A stretch of DNA of 64,000 nt from Otis tarda (taxonomy: Eukaryota; Chordata; Aves; Otidiformes; Otididae), in NCBI GenBank assembly GCA_026413225.1, contig CM048552.1, forward strand, positions 144,411,053-144,475,052, in the 5' to 3' direction. Numbering within the stretch: the stretch's first letter is position 1; each line of letters opens with the position of its first letter. The translations under genes were made by a program, and so were the position numbers. Positions 1 through 15,000 of this stretch are shown piece after piece. The notes under the pieces were generated by a model. The model did not search any database. It was not told the DNA's origin and was given only the letters and a program-made list of their open reading frames with translations.

Positions 1-3000
1 ACAGCTAGCTCTTTTACCAAGATAGCGTACATGGAACAAAAGGCTCCGATCTTTCCACAGCTTGTGCACATATCTAGCTGGAAGTTCAACACTTAGGAGT
101 TCTGATGAGCATTAATGGGACTAGACTTAGTGATGGAATCGGCATGCAATTGAATGTTGGGAGGATTAGAGACAAAGTTCAGCACCAGAACACAGTGCTT
201 GGAATCCATTTTTATTTAATCATTGAAGTTAAGTTTATAAATAGATTATGAGATGACAATTTCTTCTGAATGTGCTGGGCCAAATTCTCTTCTGGTGCAA
301 AAAAAAATGGAGCTCTGCTTGTTAATGTTAAAGAGAATTTGGTCTTGCTCACAGTGAAGATTTAATCTTGAAACAGAAGAAAACTAAGCAGCAGCCACTT
401 CTTATGTCAAATTAAATTAGCATCTAGCCTCAGACATTCCTATTGAAATTGAAATTAAAAATTAAAAAAAAAGGTAAGCTATTATATCACTACAACAACA
501 GAAAAAAAAAGATTCAAAGTTCCTTTGAATGGTATTTTTCTTTCCTAGGCAGAAAACATAATTGTAATATGACTGTATGGTAAATATGTGTTCTGATTTT
601 GAAAGAAAAGACAGAAGAGAAGACCATATTCTTGTTGCACATGGTCTCTCATGGATAGAAACAGACATAAACTGAGAGAACTTTCAGGTATGAATTTTAG
701 ATTTGTTATCATAGGATTTTAATTTTAAAATACCAACCATAATGAGACAAAGTTTTTAAGATTACTTCATCCAAAATGAATTATTAAAAAAAAAAAAGAG
801 TCTTAAAGTTATCATGTAGTATTAGAAAGAACTCACCCTCTATCAGCCTTCAAAACAAACTGAGTTTCACGGAAAGACATAAATAGCTACATTACCAAGT
901 ATTTCAAGGCCTGCTCAGTTTTCCTGTATACACACGCATTTGTGAGCACTTAGTTTGTGAACTGATTTAAGCCATGCATGGAGTAGCTGAGCTGCAGATG
1001 AAGCCTTTTTTCTTGCACTAAGAAAGTCCTCACAGTCTTGATTGAACCACAAAAGTGTTAATATCTCACTAAAAGCTGGCAGTAAGATTAGAAATGGATG
1101 CTCAGCTCCAGTACCATTTTGATATCGGCGTCAGCCCAAAATAGTTCTAAAGAGCTGTCAGAAACTTAGAATAATTACTGGCAGAACCATGTGTATTTCA
1201 CCTGCAGGAGAGCAATTAAAGGTTGTCAACAAATGTTCTCGAAGTTCTTCAAGTATTCTTTAATATATGGTAGTTAACTTCCCCTAAAGACAACATAAGC
1301 ACATCAAAGTAACTGCAATGTTATGCTGCTACACAGTGCTATCTAAGGTTAGCTAACTGCTTATCACAATCACTTTGTCTTCAAACGTGGATTTTAATTG
1401 AGGAGAGGATTTATCAAGCCAATCAATATATCTGCAAACAAAACTAAGGTCACACCAATATTTAGCTAATAGTCCCCATCTGATCCAAATGCTATGGCTT
1501 TGAGACAGACAGTCTTTATATTCCAGTCAGCCTTGTGACTACCACATTGCAAAGCTATATCTGAGTGAAATTTGTCTACAAACTTGAGGCACTTCAAAAG
1601 ACGTCTAGTCACAGGAGTCATGAGTTCAACGCTGCCTGCAAAGCCCACTTAAGAAGCCAGGTGTACACTTAGACAGTTAGCATAAAGCTCGGTCAGGTAT
1701 GCCTGGCCAACAACAAAGTGCAGAAACACCTCGAATAAAGCCCTAGTCACAAATACCCACGCAAGCCAACTGTAGGATTTGTGTGGTCCTGTTTTACAGA
1801 TTTACACTAGCGAAATAAACAGTACCTGAGCTGGAATCCCATTAAAATCCGTGACGACTTTACTCTTGGACATATGAAAGCTGATCTTGACAGATAAATC
1901 GGGAGAATTTTGAAAGACTTTTGAGGAAGTGAACAAAGGGATTGTTATACAATTTCACAAGTCATGTAGGGAACAAATCTGCAATAAGTTCCTGACATTT
2001 TTTTATACTTATTTAGTACTTTAAATTTTCCTGTCATTTAAAATATCTCTTAATTTTTGATAGAGCTCATCTCTGCTATTCAGAATTGATGCTTATTTCA
2101 TGAATGAAACCACTTTGTTTGCTTCCTACGGAAAGCTTCCTCCACATTTGAAGTCTGTCCAAATAGCATTTATGTTCCTGCACAAATCATAAATATTTAG
2201 AATTATTTTTTAAGGTTTAATGGTTAGAAATATTTTTTATTGTAAGCTCACTTAAACATGAGTGGAACTCGCTGAGCTCTCATAAATTTAAAAATAACAT
2301 TAAAACTAATTTCTGTTGAGAGTTAACCTTTCTTACATTGTTCATGCAACTCCCAGGTCTAAACTGTTATGGATCAATATACACATATTTATAGAAGCAA
2401 AGCAACTACCACTAGATTTTTAGAAGGCACGCAACCACGTAACAAACACAACATGAGCTCTGTTCCAGAAATACATAGCCACTTAAACTCTGCCTAAGCT
2501 CCACAAGATTTCTGAGCACAAAAGACTAACAAGATTGGCTCTACAGTAATGAGATATTTTTTGAAATTACTCTATAATGATATTTTACATTATCGCATTA
2601 GCACATAAATTGCTATTTTTAAATTGGGATATAGGTGTAATAAATCATTACACAGTTATCGGTAACCATAGTAGTAGTGATTATAGTGTTAATGTTTACT
2701 TTGTGCTAGCGATGATGACTATTAGTATTTTTCTACATGACCTTATAGGCAACATCTAATTACTTGTTTGCTCCTGTAAAACAAAGTGCTACACTAACAA
2801 GTCATTTCTCAGGGATAGTCGTGGTCAGTTAAAACTTCTATATTTTAGGATAAATTACCACATTTGAAGAAAGACATAGGAACAGGAAGTGTTGAGTCAC
2901 CATCTCTGGAGGTATTTAAAAGATGTGTAGATGTGGCACGGTTTAGTGGTGAATGTGGCAGTGTTAGGTCTATGGTTGGACTCAAAGATCTTAAAGCTCT

Positions 3001-6000
3001 TTTCCAATTGAAATGATTCTATGATTCTACAAAGGTATCAGTGAGGAAAATAAAAAAACCCTCATTCTTCCTGCATAGAAAAGAATGGGCTTGAACAACA
3101 GATGATAGAAGTCAATGCCCTCCACTTGCTACAGCCAGAGAAACTCTGACAGAACTGTCATCCCTATGTTTCAGGATTAAACTACTGAAACAGGACTGCA
3201 AATGAAAATAAAAAAGATAATCTAAAATTGAGTGCAGACTTGAAAGCAAATTTGCATGACAGCAACAGCAGGATGAGAACACAGTCTTCTGAACAGAGTA
3301 TTTTACTCACATGCTAGGTTTTGTTGCCATTCTGTCCAGGAGTGTGAATGACAGCGTGCACGTAAATGGACTCCTTCAATTAACTACGAAACACTTTTAT
3401 TCTTCATATCCCACCAGCACCATCAATCAACCTTCAGCACTTTTATCTTTCATTTACCTTTCCTTAATGCACAAGCTGTAATTTTCCCAGTATTATGTTG
3501 TTTCAGAATGAAAACTGTAGATCTTAATTGTTAGGCTGGTTTTACAATCAATCCCTTAAATTTCCATTTTTGTTTTGCTTACATTCGTAGGAGTGGGGAG
3601 TTCCTATGTGATATCATAAGACCTAACAATAATAGAATTTGTTCCTGCAAAGTCTAGAAAGCTAGCAACCAAGGTCTAACTGAACAATAGCGGTCATAAG
3701 AAAATCATACAACTGCAAAAAAGAGCAATAATATTTTAAAATAATATGTGCAGAAGGTTTTCCTTGTTTAAAGATGGCAAAATGGTACTGTACATCTGTC
3801 CAATTTACAAACACTTGCTCAGAATCTTCTTTAATTTAAAAAAAAAAAGACTTCTAAATACACTTCTACACTTGGAAGAGCCAGCATAATCTAGGTAATT
3901 GCAGAAGGAAGGGTGGAGAAGAAAGGGATTTTCTTATGTGATTAATATTTCAGGCTTTTCCTGACTGTTAGCTAACTTTCAATCCATGGCTTTCAGAAGT
4001 CTGTATGCTATATTCCCAGCCTCCTCTCAGGTTTCTTAGGTGAAATTATGGAAAAGAAGAGAAAATAGGAACTAGGAGGAACATATAGTTTTGGGTCTGA
4101 CAGTTTAGATGAAAAGTTTGGCAAATATTAACTGTCAACCAAACTTTCCTACCTACAATGCCACTCGAGAAAAATATTCAGTCTAAGTTTGTACCAAGCC
4201 ATTTCAGCAAGTAATTACTGTTAGGAAATAAAACTCTAAATAAAAGTTATCTATCTGTGTAAATTAATTATTCACATTCACAAAGAGAAGGTTGTATTGT
4301 AAGGGACCTTGCTGTTAAGTGCTCTGGTAAAAGGCCTTTCTCTAACACAAAACCAGTACATCTTTGTCAACCCAACAGACTACATGCAAGACATAAGTCT
4401 TGCAAAGATAGAAGCAGCTCATTAGAAATGAGACAAAAAAAGAGCAGATTTATCTGTAAAGAACTGTATTGGGTTACATGGGTTAACTTATGAAATTAGT
4501 TTCAGAAAAACAAAGTGTTTGAATACTGAAATATTTCTATGTTTTGAAGTACTGTAAGCTTCAAATTAAAGTGTTGCTTTCCATCATTTGATTTAAATTA
4601 GGTATTCTACAAAAAAAATGAAAGAAAAAATATCTGTTAGATAATTAAAAAATAAAACCACGTTTGTTTTTTTTTTAAGTAGAAACATTAAATTGAAGGG
4701 CTTCAGAGTCACTGCATTGGAATAAAATTTCTCTACGTATTCTTTTAGTATGAAACATTAAAAGTTTTACCTGAGAGAAGGATGGCCAAAAAGTAGGGTG
4801 TTTCCCCTGACAGTTGAGAAGCTGTGAACCAAACCAGGTCAGAAACCGAAGTCAGAAATTCCCTTTTACTCAGCTCCATGGATAAGCGATTAGAAAAGCA
4901 GAACACAGGCATGGAAAAACTCACTGTCCACAGCCCATCCTAATTAGGAATGTTGCCATGCTAGATTTTGAAAGAGTCTATGTTTGATGCACTATACTGG
5001 CACCAGACAAGGACTAAGTGCAACCAACCTACTTATTTATGTTATGTTTTAAAACTCAAATGTGGACCACAGTTTTCAAAATCTAAACCTGGGACTTTGA
5101 AGTAGCCATAGAGTAGTTTACCCCTCACTTACTAGCCTTGCTATTAATACTCTAGAAATGTACATGGCAAAGTCTGAAGAAGAAAGCATCAATTACTGAA
5201 GATGCCAGAGAATTAAAACTCCTGCAGACAATTGAGAAATCCCTTCTATCCTCCCACCTAGAACAGAACAGAGATTGTTTTCTTTTGCATTGAATAGCAA
5301 TCCTTTCCTCAAGAATATTCCTTGCCTCGCATAGGTGTGCTTATACATAATACATGGGAGATGACTGGCACTGAAATATTCTTCATATTTACTGTCTTAC
5401 TCATGGAAATGGACAGTTAATGGATTTCCAGTTTGGTGGCTGAATCAGAACAAAAGTTTTCTGAAATAAAGACAATCCACTTTCCCAAAGAAAAGAGAAA
5501 ACAAAGTATCAATGAGAACCATTAAAACATTTCTGATTTTTTTCTTATTATCTTTTTCAGCTCCTGAGTTCTCACCCTGTTCAGCCCTTTTCCTAGCTGA
5601 GTCTTAGCCACAGCACTCCACATCCTCACCAGTAGGTTTTTCAAGTTTCTTGTTCCATATACACCTAAATTAGACTAATCTCCACAATCTTCTACAGTGC
5701 ACAATACTACAGAAGCTGGATCCAGGACTACAGCTTTACCTTCTTGAGTGCTGCCATAACAAAAACAGAAGTCACTCTCTCTCTCTTTCCCATCGTGTAG
5801 TACCTTTAACACCAGTTAGCTCTCCAGGTACAACTGTCTATAATCAATCCCTAAGTGACAACTGTCTGTCTCGCTATTTCCTGTTATAAGATGTCTGTTA
5901 TTGACTCTTGTAGGCTAGCAGAAGAACAGACTTACAGTAGAAAGTAATAATTTGACCTTACATGACAGTTTACAGTTTTCTCTGCACTATGATCTGGGAA

Positions 6001-9000
6001 ATATTTTGCTCTGTGAGGCAATAAGCAACCCTCTGTCACCACATATGGGGAAACCTTGCTGGAGTTAATTTAAAGAGTATCAGGTGTGGCAATCAGCAGC
6101 TAGCAAAAATAACTTGACAGCCACAGTGGTAATAGCCTGTGGTGCACTTCAGGGTTCATTTCTGTGAGGTCTGCTAGGAAAGCAGGTGAGACAGAAGAAA
6201 GGTTGTGATACAGCTTCAGAACTCAATGTTTTAGTTAGGATTGTGCTTGAAAATGCACATCTCATTTAAAAATATAAACAGAATAAAAGTTGTGCCCACT
6301 CACCCAACAGATCTACTCTTGCATACACTGAGAAATTGCTTAAATTAGCTACAGAGAGAACTTTTAAACTGCCTAAAAAGAGAACTGCTGTTAAACCCTG
6401 CCAAGCCAGTACAGTAAAGCATGTCAGACAGAACTCATTCTTCTGTGTTTGCAGACACGAGCGAGCCCACCTATTTCTACCAGTGACACTGACTTGTATA
6501 AACCTACTCAAGGTACTGAGAGTTGCACAGATGTTTATGAGACTGTGCTCATCTTCAGAAATTTGCCTAATGGTTATAAAGATACTTGAGGAGCAAAGAA
6601 AAACAGCTGGACTCTCAAGACAGCTAGAACTATCAGAGTCAGAAAGTATATAGCCATTAAATTAGGGGGTGTATGTACATGCATATGCATAATATATACA
6701 CATATATACATGTATGCATATACACTTTCATACTTCAAAGTGAACTTGTTTGGGCTTATAAATACACAGGAAATACAGGGGACCAGTACAGGCTGTACAA
6801 GTATCTAGAGGATCCAAGAAGAACCTTTTTACTGCAGTGTAATCAAAAAGGAGGGAAAAGCAGGCATTAGTAGTGAAAACACCTCAGGACACAAGCTGAT
6901 GGAGCTTTCTTCAACATGTGCAATTCAGAGCCTTCCCTAATATAGTGACACATTTGAGAAACAGAGGATGCAAACATGCAATACCAATTGTCCTACTAAC
7001 TTTTTCTACCTTTTCAGTGAATAATATCAGTAAAATAGGTATTATTCAGCTTGTTCTCTCTCCCATAATGCTCTTGCCTCAAGTCTGATTTGATGTCAGC
7101 CTGACTTTTTTTTAACAAAGTAAGAACACGGGCAGATTAGAAACCAAGTGCTAGAAAGTACAGGAAAAATAATTAAATATTATAAACTACCACATTTATA
7201 CAAGACCTCTATTGCATTAAAAATGAAAATCAGTCCCTTAAGTTCTGGCTGACCATTACAAGAAGTATCACTTGAAAAACTTGCTGTCAGTTGAGTAACT
7301 CTGAGGCACAGGAAGTTCTGTCTTGTAACTTTCTGTTTCTTGATTTAGGCTTTTATTTTATTTTAACTTAATCTCTAATACTTGTGAACACAGTTTACTT
7401 TCAATTTCCCTGGACAGTTTGACTGCACTAGAGTGTAGCCCCTTCAACTTGGCTTTTCTCTTACCAGCATTATTTTGCTCCAGTCCCTGAAACAGAAATT
7501 AACTGAAACTGTTAAACTTTCTCTGTCAGAGTATGATAACTGCAAAGATCATTGGTACAGCCTGAAATGCAGGGGAAATAACTTGTATGGGTTTTCTTTC
7601 TAGGGTTTTTTTAGGTATTTAAAAAAATGCTAAAACAGAAATTTATCACTTCCCTAACACCACTTGCTCACATTAGGAACACCATGGGGAAAGGTAGTGG
7701 ACAGCAGTTCTGTTTGTTTGTACCTAACAAGCGTGTGTAACTCCTTATTCTAGTCTGTTAACGTTCTGGGGAAGGTATTTCAGGAGCTAGGGAAAAGGGT
7801 AGGTAATCGCAGGAAGGCTGGAGAGCACCTGGTTAGACTGCAGGATGTGTGGTTTAGAATATCCTTTGCACTTCAGTTAGAGTGCTGAGATAACAGACTG
7901 CTTGTTAGAGATGCTCAGGGAACAGTTTTGTTCTCTAAAACTTACTGGTGAAATAAAATCATAGAATCATAGAATTGTTAGGGTTGGAAGGGACCTTCAA
8001 AGGTCATCTAGTCCAACCCCCCTGCAAGGAGAAGGGAAAAATGTTTTCTTTTACATTAGCAGTTTGAGATAAAGAGGGAGGCTTGGAATGTAGCTCAGCT
8101 TATGAACTAATCTTAACATTACTATTGTCGTCACTGAAATTTTGGGCCACATTAGTTACTGCTTCTGAATGAACAAGAGGCAGGAAGATCTTTTGATGAG
8201 GTAAGGAAACCAGCTACCAAAGGGCAACTATTAAGACTTAATGCTCTTCATGCTCCAAATGAGTACTGCAGCTCTGAGCCTGGTCTAGGGTGAGATTTTT
8301 TCCTCCTGCTACTAATGCCACATTTCAGAAACCTCTCACGTACTAACTTTTTTGATGGGTAAGGTGACTTTCACAACAGAAGAAAAAGATAATATACTGT
8401 CTTTCACATGTAAAGCTTGCTCAGGGAACATGCTTGGCAAAACTTTCACTTTGGAAGAATACCTTGTTACAAACTTTCTATTTAAGGCAATCTACATTCC
8501 ACATGAAGATAAGCATGAGACAACGTAGGGCAATAAAGGTAACTTATTTTCCAAGACACCATTGTGGACTAAGCTGTCCATCAAGGTACGTGAGAGGGAA
8601 GGTTTCATTAAAGTAAACTGACCTGGAAGGAAATATATTTTGTCATGTGCTATTTAATTTACCTGTGGTTTGCTTCATTTTTTTTTCAAATGTAACTTAA
8701 ATTTTCAATCAGTTAGTTAAAAATAAAGCAATGGCAAAAACCTGATTTATTAATAGAACCTAAGTAAGACTGAGATTTTTCTAGCTGTAATTGTCATCAT
8801 TCTACTCTGTGGCCTGTTGGTTTGCCTATTATTCCTGTTCTAATTTTAATAACAAAGAGGAAGTAAAATTTCAAGGCCACAACTTAGTCCTACTAAATAT
8901 CAAGACTTAAGCCAGTGTGAGATGGGGGAAAAAAAAAATCACTCTTGCAGGGTGGTAAACCTTACTACACTTTGAAAATGTTGGATATTCACTGAACAGG

Positions 9001-12000
9001 TCTTCACTACAAATGACTTTGAAAGAAACTCCGGAGTACCTGCCTATGGAAGAGATTTTAAGGCCTTCATAGTTCAAAACAGGTTTACTCATTATCTGGG
9101 ACTGGTGCCTTCCGTACCATGCAACAGACCTACTGTTCTCAGCCATATAATTGTAAGTGGGTGGACAAGATGCTTTGTCTCCGTAAAACACTTTTCTTTT
9201 TGATCTAATCAGTACACTGGTATAAGCTGTTCAGTGTGAGCTGCTTTCTTTTCTTTTTTTTTTTTTTTCCCCAATTACAAAAGATATGTATGTTCTGTGA
9301 TATAATGGAAAACTGCCAGATGCCACCATTAAAATGAAAACCCTCACAAGCTGTAATGTTTAGGAAGACAAGAACCATGCCAAGTGTGTGCCCACAGGGG
9401 ATGCAGTCAGACATTCCCCTGCTAGTAGAACACTGCTTTGTTTCCACAGACCAAAGGCCCCTTTTAGCGAGACAGGTCTTGTTAAGGTGTCAGTTCGCTG
9501 ACAGCCTTTACAGGATAACTACTTTGCCTAGTACTTAGGTTGTTCAATCCACTCTTCCAAAATCCTGTGTTGGAACCTTGATGCCTGTACCGCTGAGTGT
9601 AGATTGAGCATGTAATCTGACCGATAGTCATTCACATGAAAGCCTAGGCCAAGTATAGGCCAGCATAAGAAAAACAGAAAGGAAAGCGAGTCCTGGCCTC
9701 GCATCTTAGCATCAGCTTACACACTCTTTACAGTGGTTTAGATGGGCTGGGTTGGGGAAGAGGAAGGAGGGTGGCTGAGTTACAGTTCACAGTCCTTTCA
9801 CTGATAAAGATATTCCTGACCTGGAGGTGAAATGATTACTGAAGTACTCAGTGCCCATAGCATGGCAAGTGGGCACTCGTGATATGCCTGTTCAGTGCCA
9901 GGTAGTACCTAGACATAGGGACTTTGAATGATTACTTTGCCCCACATAGGAATAACATAATTTACTCTGCCTGAAGTCAGTGATCTGAGGACACAGTGTA
10001 CAAAGTAAAACAAAAAATTTGGCTGAGAATGTCTTCCAGATGTATATATGTGTGGTGAACTGCATTAAAGCACTTCTCCATCAGATATTAAATATCAGCT
10101 AAATCCAGTATGACAAACTAAGTGAAGAGAGAGAGATAAATGTAACTTGGTGTTAAAAACAGACACATCTATCAAATATGATCTTTGTAAATACTATGGA
10201 AAAGTAATAGCTATGAAAAAAAACACAAACACAAAAAGAAAAACAAACTTCCTTTCATACCACAGCATAGTTTTGGGGTTTTTTTTCTGAAACTATTGTA
10301 TTAATATGTAGCTATGAGACACTAATAATTGTAATAGTGAATACAGGCTCTTATTTCCCTCTAAACTCACCCAAAGGGATCACCTAGAAAGTATATCAAT
10401 ACATGTGCCATCAGTAAACGGCAGCTTCACTTATAATCCCTCTAATCTCTGCAAAAAATTTAGGAAAAGTAAATGACGTTAGGTAGCTGTTTTCAGATTT
10501 CGCCATTCCCAGTTCATTTGGAAGTATATGCAAGGTGCAGTAAATGTAAATGACAAGTTGTCTCTAATTTCTGCCATACAAATTTACTGTGAACAAACTG
10601 AATAGCAGTTGTGCTATAGCCTTTCTGGTCTAAGGATGTAAACAAGGCAAACAGGGCATAACTATAAAAAGTATAGAATCATAATCTCAAAGAATCATAG
10701 AATGGTTAGGGTTGGAAGGGACTTTCAAAGGTCATCTAGTCCAACCTCCCGGCAAGGAACAGGGACATCCCCAACTAGATCAGGTTGCTCAGAGCCTCAT
10801 CCAACCCGGCCTTGAATGTTTCCAGGGATGGGGCACCAACTACCTCTCTGGGCAACCTGTTCCAGTGTTCTACAACAAAAAAAAATACTGGTTTGAGATA
10901 CCTGTCATAGTTCAGCCTGGATCGGGACCAGACTATGCAGTCTCTCTCTCACTCCCCCTACCCTCCAAGAGATTAGCGGGAGATGATATAAGAAAAACGG
11001 CTCGAGGTTTGAGATAAGGACAGGGAGAAATCCTTAAAATTACCATCACAGGCAAACCAGACTTGACTACAGGAAAACTGTTCATTTATTTCTAAAACTA
11101 GCAGGAGAATGAGACAGGGAACAAGATAACCTCCCCCCCACCCCTCCCTCTTCCCGGGTTAAACATTATCTCTACTACTTTCCCCCCTCCCCTGAGCGGC
11201 ACAGGGGGAAGAGGGAATGGGGGTCGCAGTCAGTTCATCACACGTTGTTTCACACCGCTGCTTCATTGTCGGGGGAAGAACTCCTCGCATTCCTCCTCTG
11301 CTCCTTCGTGGGGTCCCTCCCACAGGCCACAGTCCTTTGTGAAACTGCTCCAGCATGGGTCATCTCTTCCAGAACAGGGGTGCAGTCCCTCCAGAACAGC
11401 TGCCCCAGTGGGCCCTCCATGGACCACAGCCTCCTTCAGGCCTCCACCTGCTCTGGCGTGGGGTCCTCCATGGGCTGCAGGTGGATCTCTGCCTCCTCCG
11501 TGGACCTCCATGGGCTGCAGGGGGACAACCTGCTCCACCATGGTCATCACCACAGGCTGCAGGGGAATCTTGGCCAGGAGCCACATTACTCCTCCCCCTT
11601 CCTTCTTCACTGACCTTGGCGTCTGCAGTTGTTCCTCACAACAGGCTGGCAGACGCCTCTCAGGACCCTTTTTACATCTTATTCACATCTCCTCTCCTCT
11701 CCACTTCTTGCAGCCAGGGCAGGCCAAGCTGGGCCCAGTCGACCGCCCAGCAGGAGGCCAGAGGGTGAGGCCTGCAAGGCCCACAAGGCTCGCACCTCCC
11801 CCTCTCTGCCCCCGCTCAGCTGCTTCACATCTTCTCTACTTTTTTTTTCCTGTTTTCCCCTTCTTAAATATGTTATCGCAGAGGCATTATCACGGAACAT
11901 TCTGCTACCAATTGGCTTGGCCTTGGCCAGCAGTGGGTCCACCCTAGGCCCATCCAAGTCCACTAAACAAAGGGGAGCGACTTCTAGCAGGTTCCTACAG

Positions 12001-15000
12001 AAGCTGCCACCTTAGGCCCCCCCTTCACCCAACAAAACCAGAACAATACCTCATTACACCTCATTATACAAATTAAAAAAAAAAAAAAGAAAAGAAAATA
12101 GCTCTGAATGGTCATATGCAGATTATCTACTGGCTCTTCTCTAAATTGTATACCTATATGTAGTAGTACTGCCCACAAGACACTTTCATTCCATCAGATT
12201 TCTGATGGAGATAAGATGTCTGCAGGTTTAGGGAAGAAAATCTCTAGAGTTGCCCTATATACAGGCAAATCCTAGTGCCACCTTCTCAGCATTAAGGACA
12301 TAACTTTAGTGATTACATTTTGAAGGGACTAGATGCACATCCTTCTTTTGCTGTGTCCTACTTTTTGTTTTTAATATGCTGGGGTTTTGATGACTCCTCA
12401 GAGCATGAGTTTTTCACAGACATGGACCGAATGACAAAAGAGATAAGTATGTTCCTAACTCTGCCAAAGACCTGCTGAATACTTTAGAGCTAGACCTTCC
12501 ATACCTGTACACAAGCTCTGTACAAGCAAACCAGAGCTTACCACCCTAAGTTACCACTGCTTCTTCCCATGAGAATTAGCATTTTTAAAATATTGACTTG
12601 GCAAATGAACTTCAGCCAAAAAAACCTTAATCTCCACTTTCCCAGACATTTGTACATACTAAACAAAATATAACATCTTTTCTGCACCCACTTGTGCAGA
12701 AAGGAGTACTTACTTCCAATATCTGGCCGCAGCTTTTTGTCATACTCTCTCAACAGCTTGTTTAGTATGAGAGTCACATCTGTGTCTTGTGTTTTTGGAG
12801 CTAAAACCCATTTTTGGTTAGCTGTTCCGTCTTCATACTCATCCTCTTCAACCTTTCTAGAACTGCAATAACAAATCAAGCAAGTAGGTGTTATTTAATG
12901 TAAATAAAATCTGAATTTACATCCTGGGTAAGTCTCCACACTCATCTGAAGAAGTTTTAGATATATCCCTTGGCTTTGCATCTCCCCAGCCTCAGGCTGT
13001 TTTTGCAACAGGACGTTCCCATTAACAGTTGTTGAGTATCTGTGGGTAGGTCATGATTGAGAACTGTTTAGAAATTGTTTTCTGCTACTCTCTCAAAAAA
13101 AAATTGTACTCTTGGAGTTAATGCAGCTATCAGAGTAGTATTTCATATGCTGTACTTTAACCAGCCTATCCTGACTAGTTAGTTTACAAAATACTCTGAT
13201 GAAGAGCGAACATCTGCAGTATTATTTTATTAATACATGAAGACAACTGATTCATCTCTTGCACAAAGGCTAATAAGAGTATTAAAAATTCAGATGTTTT
13301 AATACTTTCTGATCATTTTATCCTATTAATAAATTATTATATTCTCAGTGCCTGAATTTCAGACTTTAATGTATTACAAGGCTTAGAATTAAGAGCTTGC
13401 TCCTTGAATTTAAGATGGATTACCACAAGCACACAAATACATTACATAGATTAATCTGAACTTCCCTGCAGTTTTAATGATATATTTTTTAAAAAAAAAC
13501 CAGTACTATACCAACAGTTGTGACTTCCTTCCTTCATAGGTGGACTATTTTTATTTTAAGAGCATGCCAATACAAATGTAGTGAAACTACAGTCTGCCCA
13601 GAAATCACAGCTAGAGCTATTTTCACACAAGACTAATTTCATTTGTGTGGCTTTTTGTGCACGAACAGTAAAATGTTGATTTGAAGATGTATCTTTTGGT
13701 ATCTTAGAAACCAAATCTGTTTCGATGTCTCTCACTGGAGAAAATCTATGACAGTTAAACTGAAATGAAGTTATCAGGCAAAAAAGATAAGCTCAGCGGT
13801 GGAACCCACAGCAGTAATCATGTGTTGCTTTGACCAGGACCAGTAATTGCCCCAGTGGTACAATATAATGTCGCAACCTTTTTATGTAAATGTCAGTAAT
13901 TATGCAAGGTGCAAAGCAACGGAGAATCAGAAGCACCAGCCTTGCTTATTCATGGGATGTGCTACAGGCATCAGAGCAACCTCCTTTCTCTCTCTCCCTC
14001 TCCTCCTGACACGGGTGTCTTTTAAAACATCTCAGATGTCCAGAAAACTTGCTAGACACTCTATAGTAATAGGAAAAAAAAAATGAATACAGGTATAAAA
14101 ATTTAATCACAGACCATAATCAATGCTCAACATTGCTAGTAGACCACCATTTGAATATTTAATGAAACTTTTAATTGAAACTGCTCTACAGTCAATACAC
14201 CTGTAAGGATTAGCAATGAATCACTTAACATCACCTCACAAATTGCAAGTGCTCTAGGTACAATTTCTATAGAAAAATAATTTTGAAATTTAGCCCCTAA
14301 GGATTTTCTACAAAGAGAGCACATATAACCAAGTTGCAAAAGTAGAGAAAACTTGGGGGAAATTTGAATAGACATCCATTCCTTCCCTGTTAGTGAGATG
14401 TATTCTTTAAAAAGCCAATCTTTTTTTTTTTTTGTATAATCCACCCAACTAGCACTAAAAAGCCTCTAGAGGATTTGAGGTTTCTTTGTTTTTTTCTCCC
14501 TCAGATTCATGACAAGCCTTGTGTTTTAATACTGCAGTTACAGAACCATTCTCAAAGGAGGCACCGTTTCCTAACATACATGGTTGATACTTCAGAGCTG
14601 AAGTGCTGCAGTGGTGCTGAATTTCCGACAGGAAAGCAGAACAAACCATATGTCTTTTTCTGCTGTACCCACTGGAACTTTACTGGAGGCATTCAGACTG
14701 CACGTGGAAATGAAAACTGAGTTCAGGTAGGATCAAGATTCCCATTTCAGGGAGCTGCCTCTTTTAAAACCAGTCACTAGTAAGAGTCTAAACTCTGACA
14801 GACCTTTTAAATCTTCTCACTCTAGCAGCTTGTTTCCTAGAAAATACCTCCAGAAAACGTAAATTCCTACCCACCTTCTAGATTAAGATTGGGAGTGTGA
14901 AAGGTTTCACAGTGAAAGAGACTAATACACTAGATATGTATTTTGCAGGGTGTTTTGTTTTCCTCCTTCAGCATTTGTTATTTCACTTCCCTTGCTTGCC

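Larger units (their letters stand above)
1..10675 (-). other. GABRG3: GABRG3 intron 2, distal part
   Basis: AT-rich intronic DNA with frequent short poly-A/T runs. Apart from CR1 pieces at 2886-3029 and 7958-8031 and an alternating purine/pyrimidine stretch near 6669-6724, I recognise nothing. Open frames here are at most 105 codons and match no family I know. The next GABRG3 exon could be as short as about 68 nt and might be missed by eye. Confidence 0.6.

Noticed and set aside
11245..11947. Open frames of 115-202 codons inside the LTR
   Set aside because: LTR sequence with internal tandem repeats; no viral protein domain is visible and the internal region of the provirus is absent.
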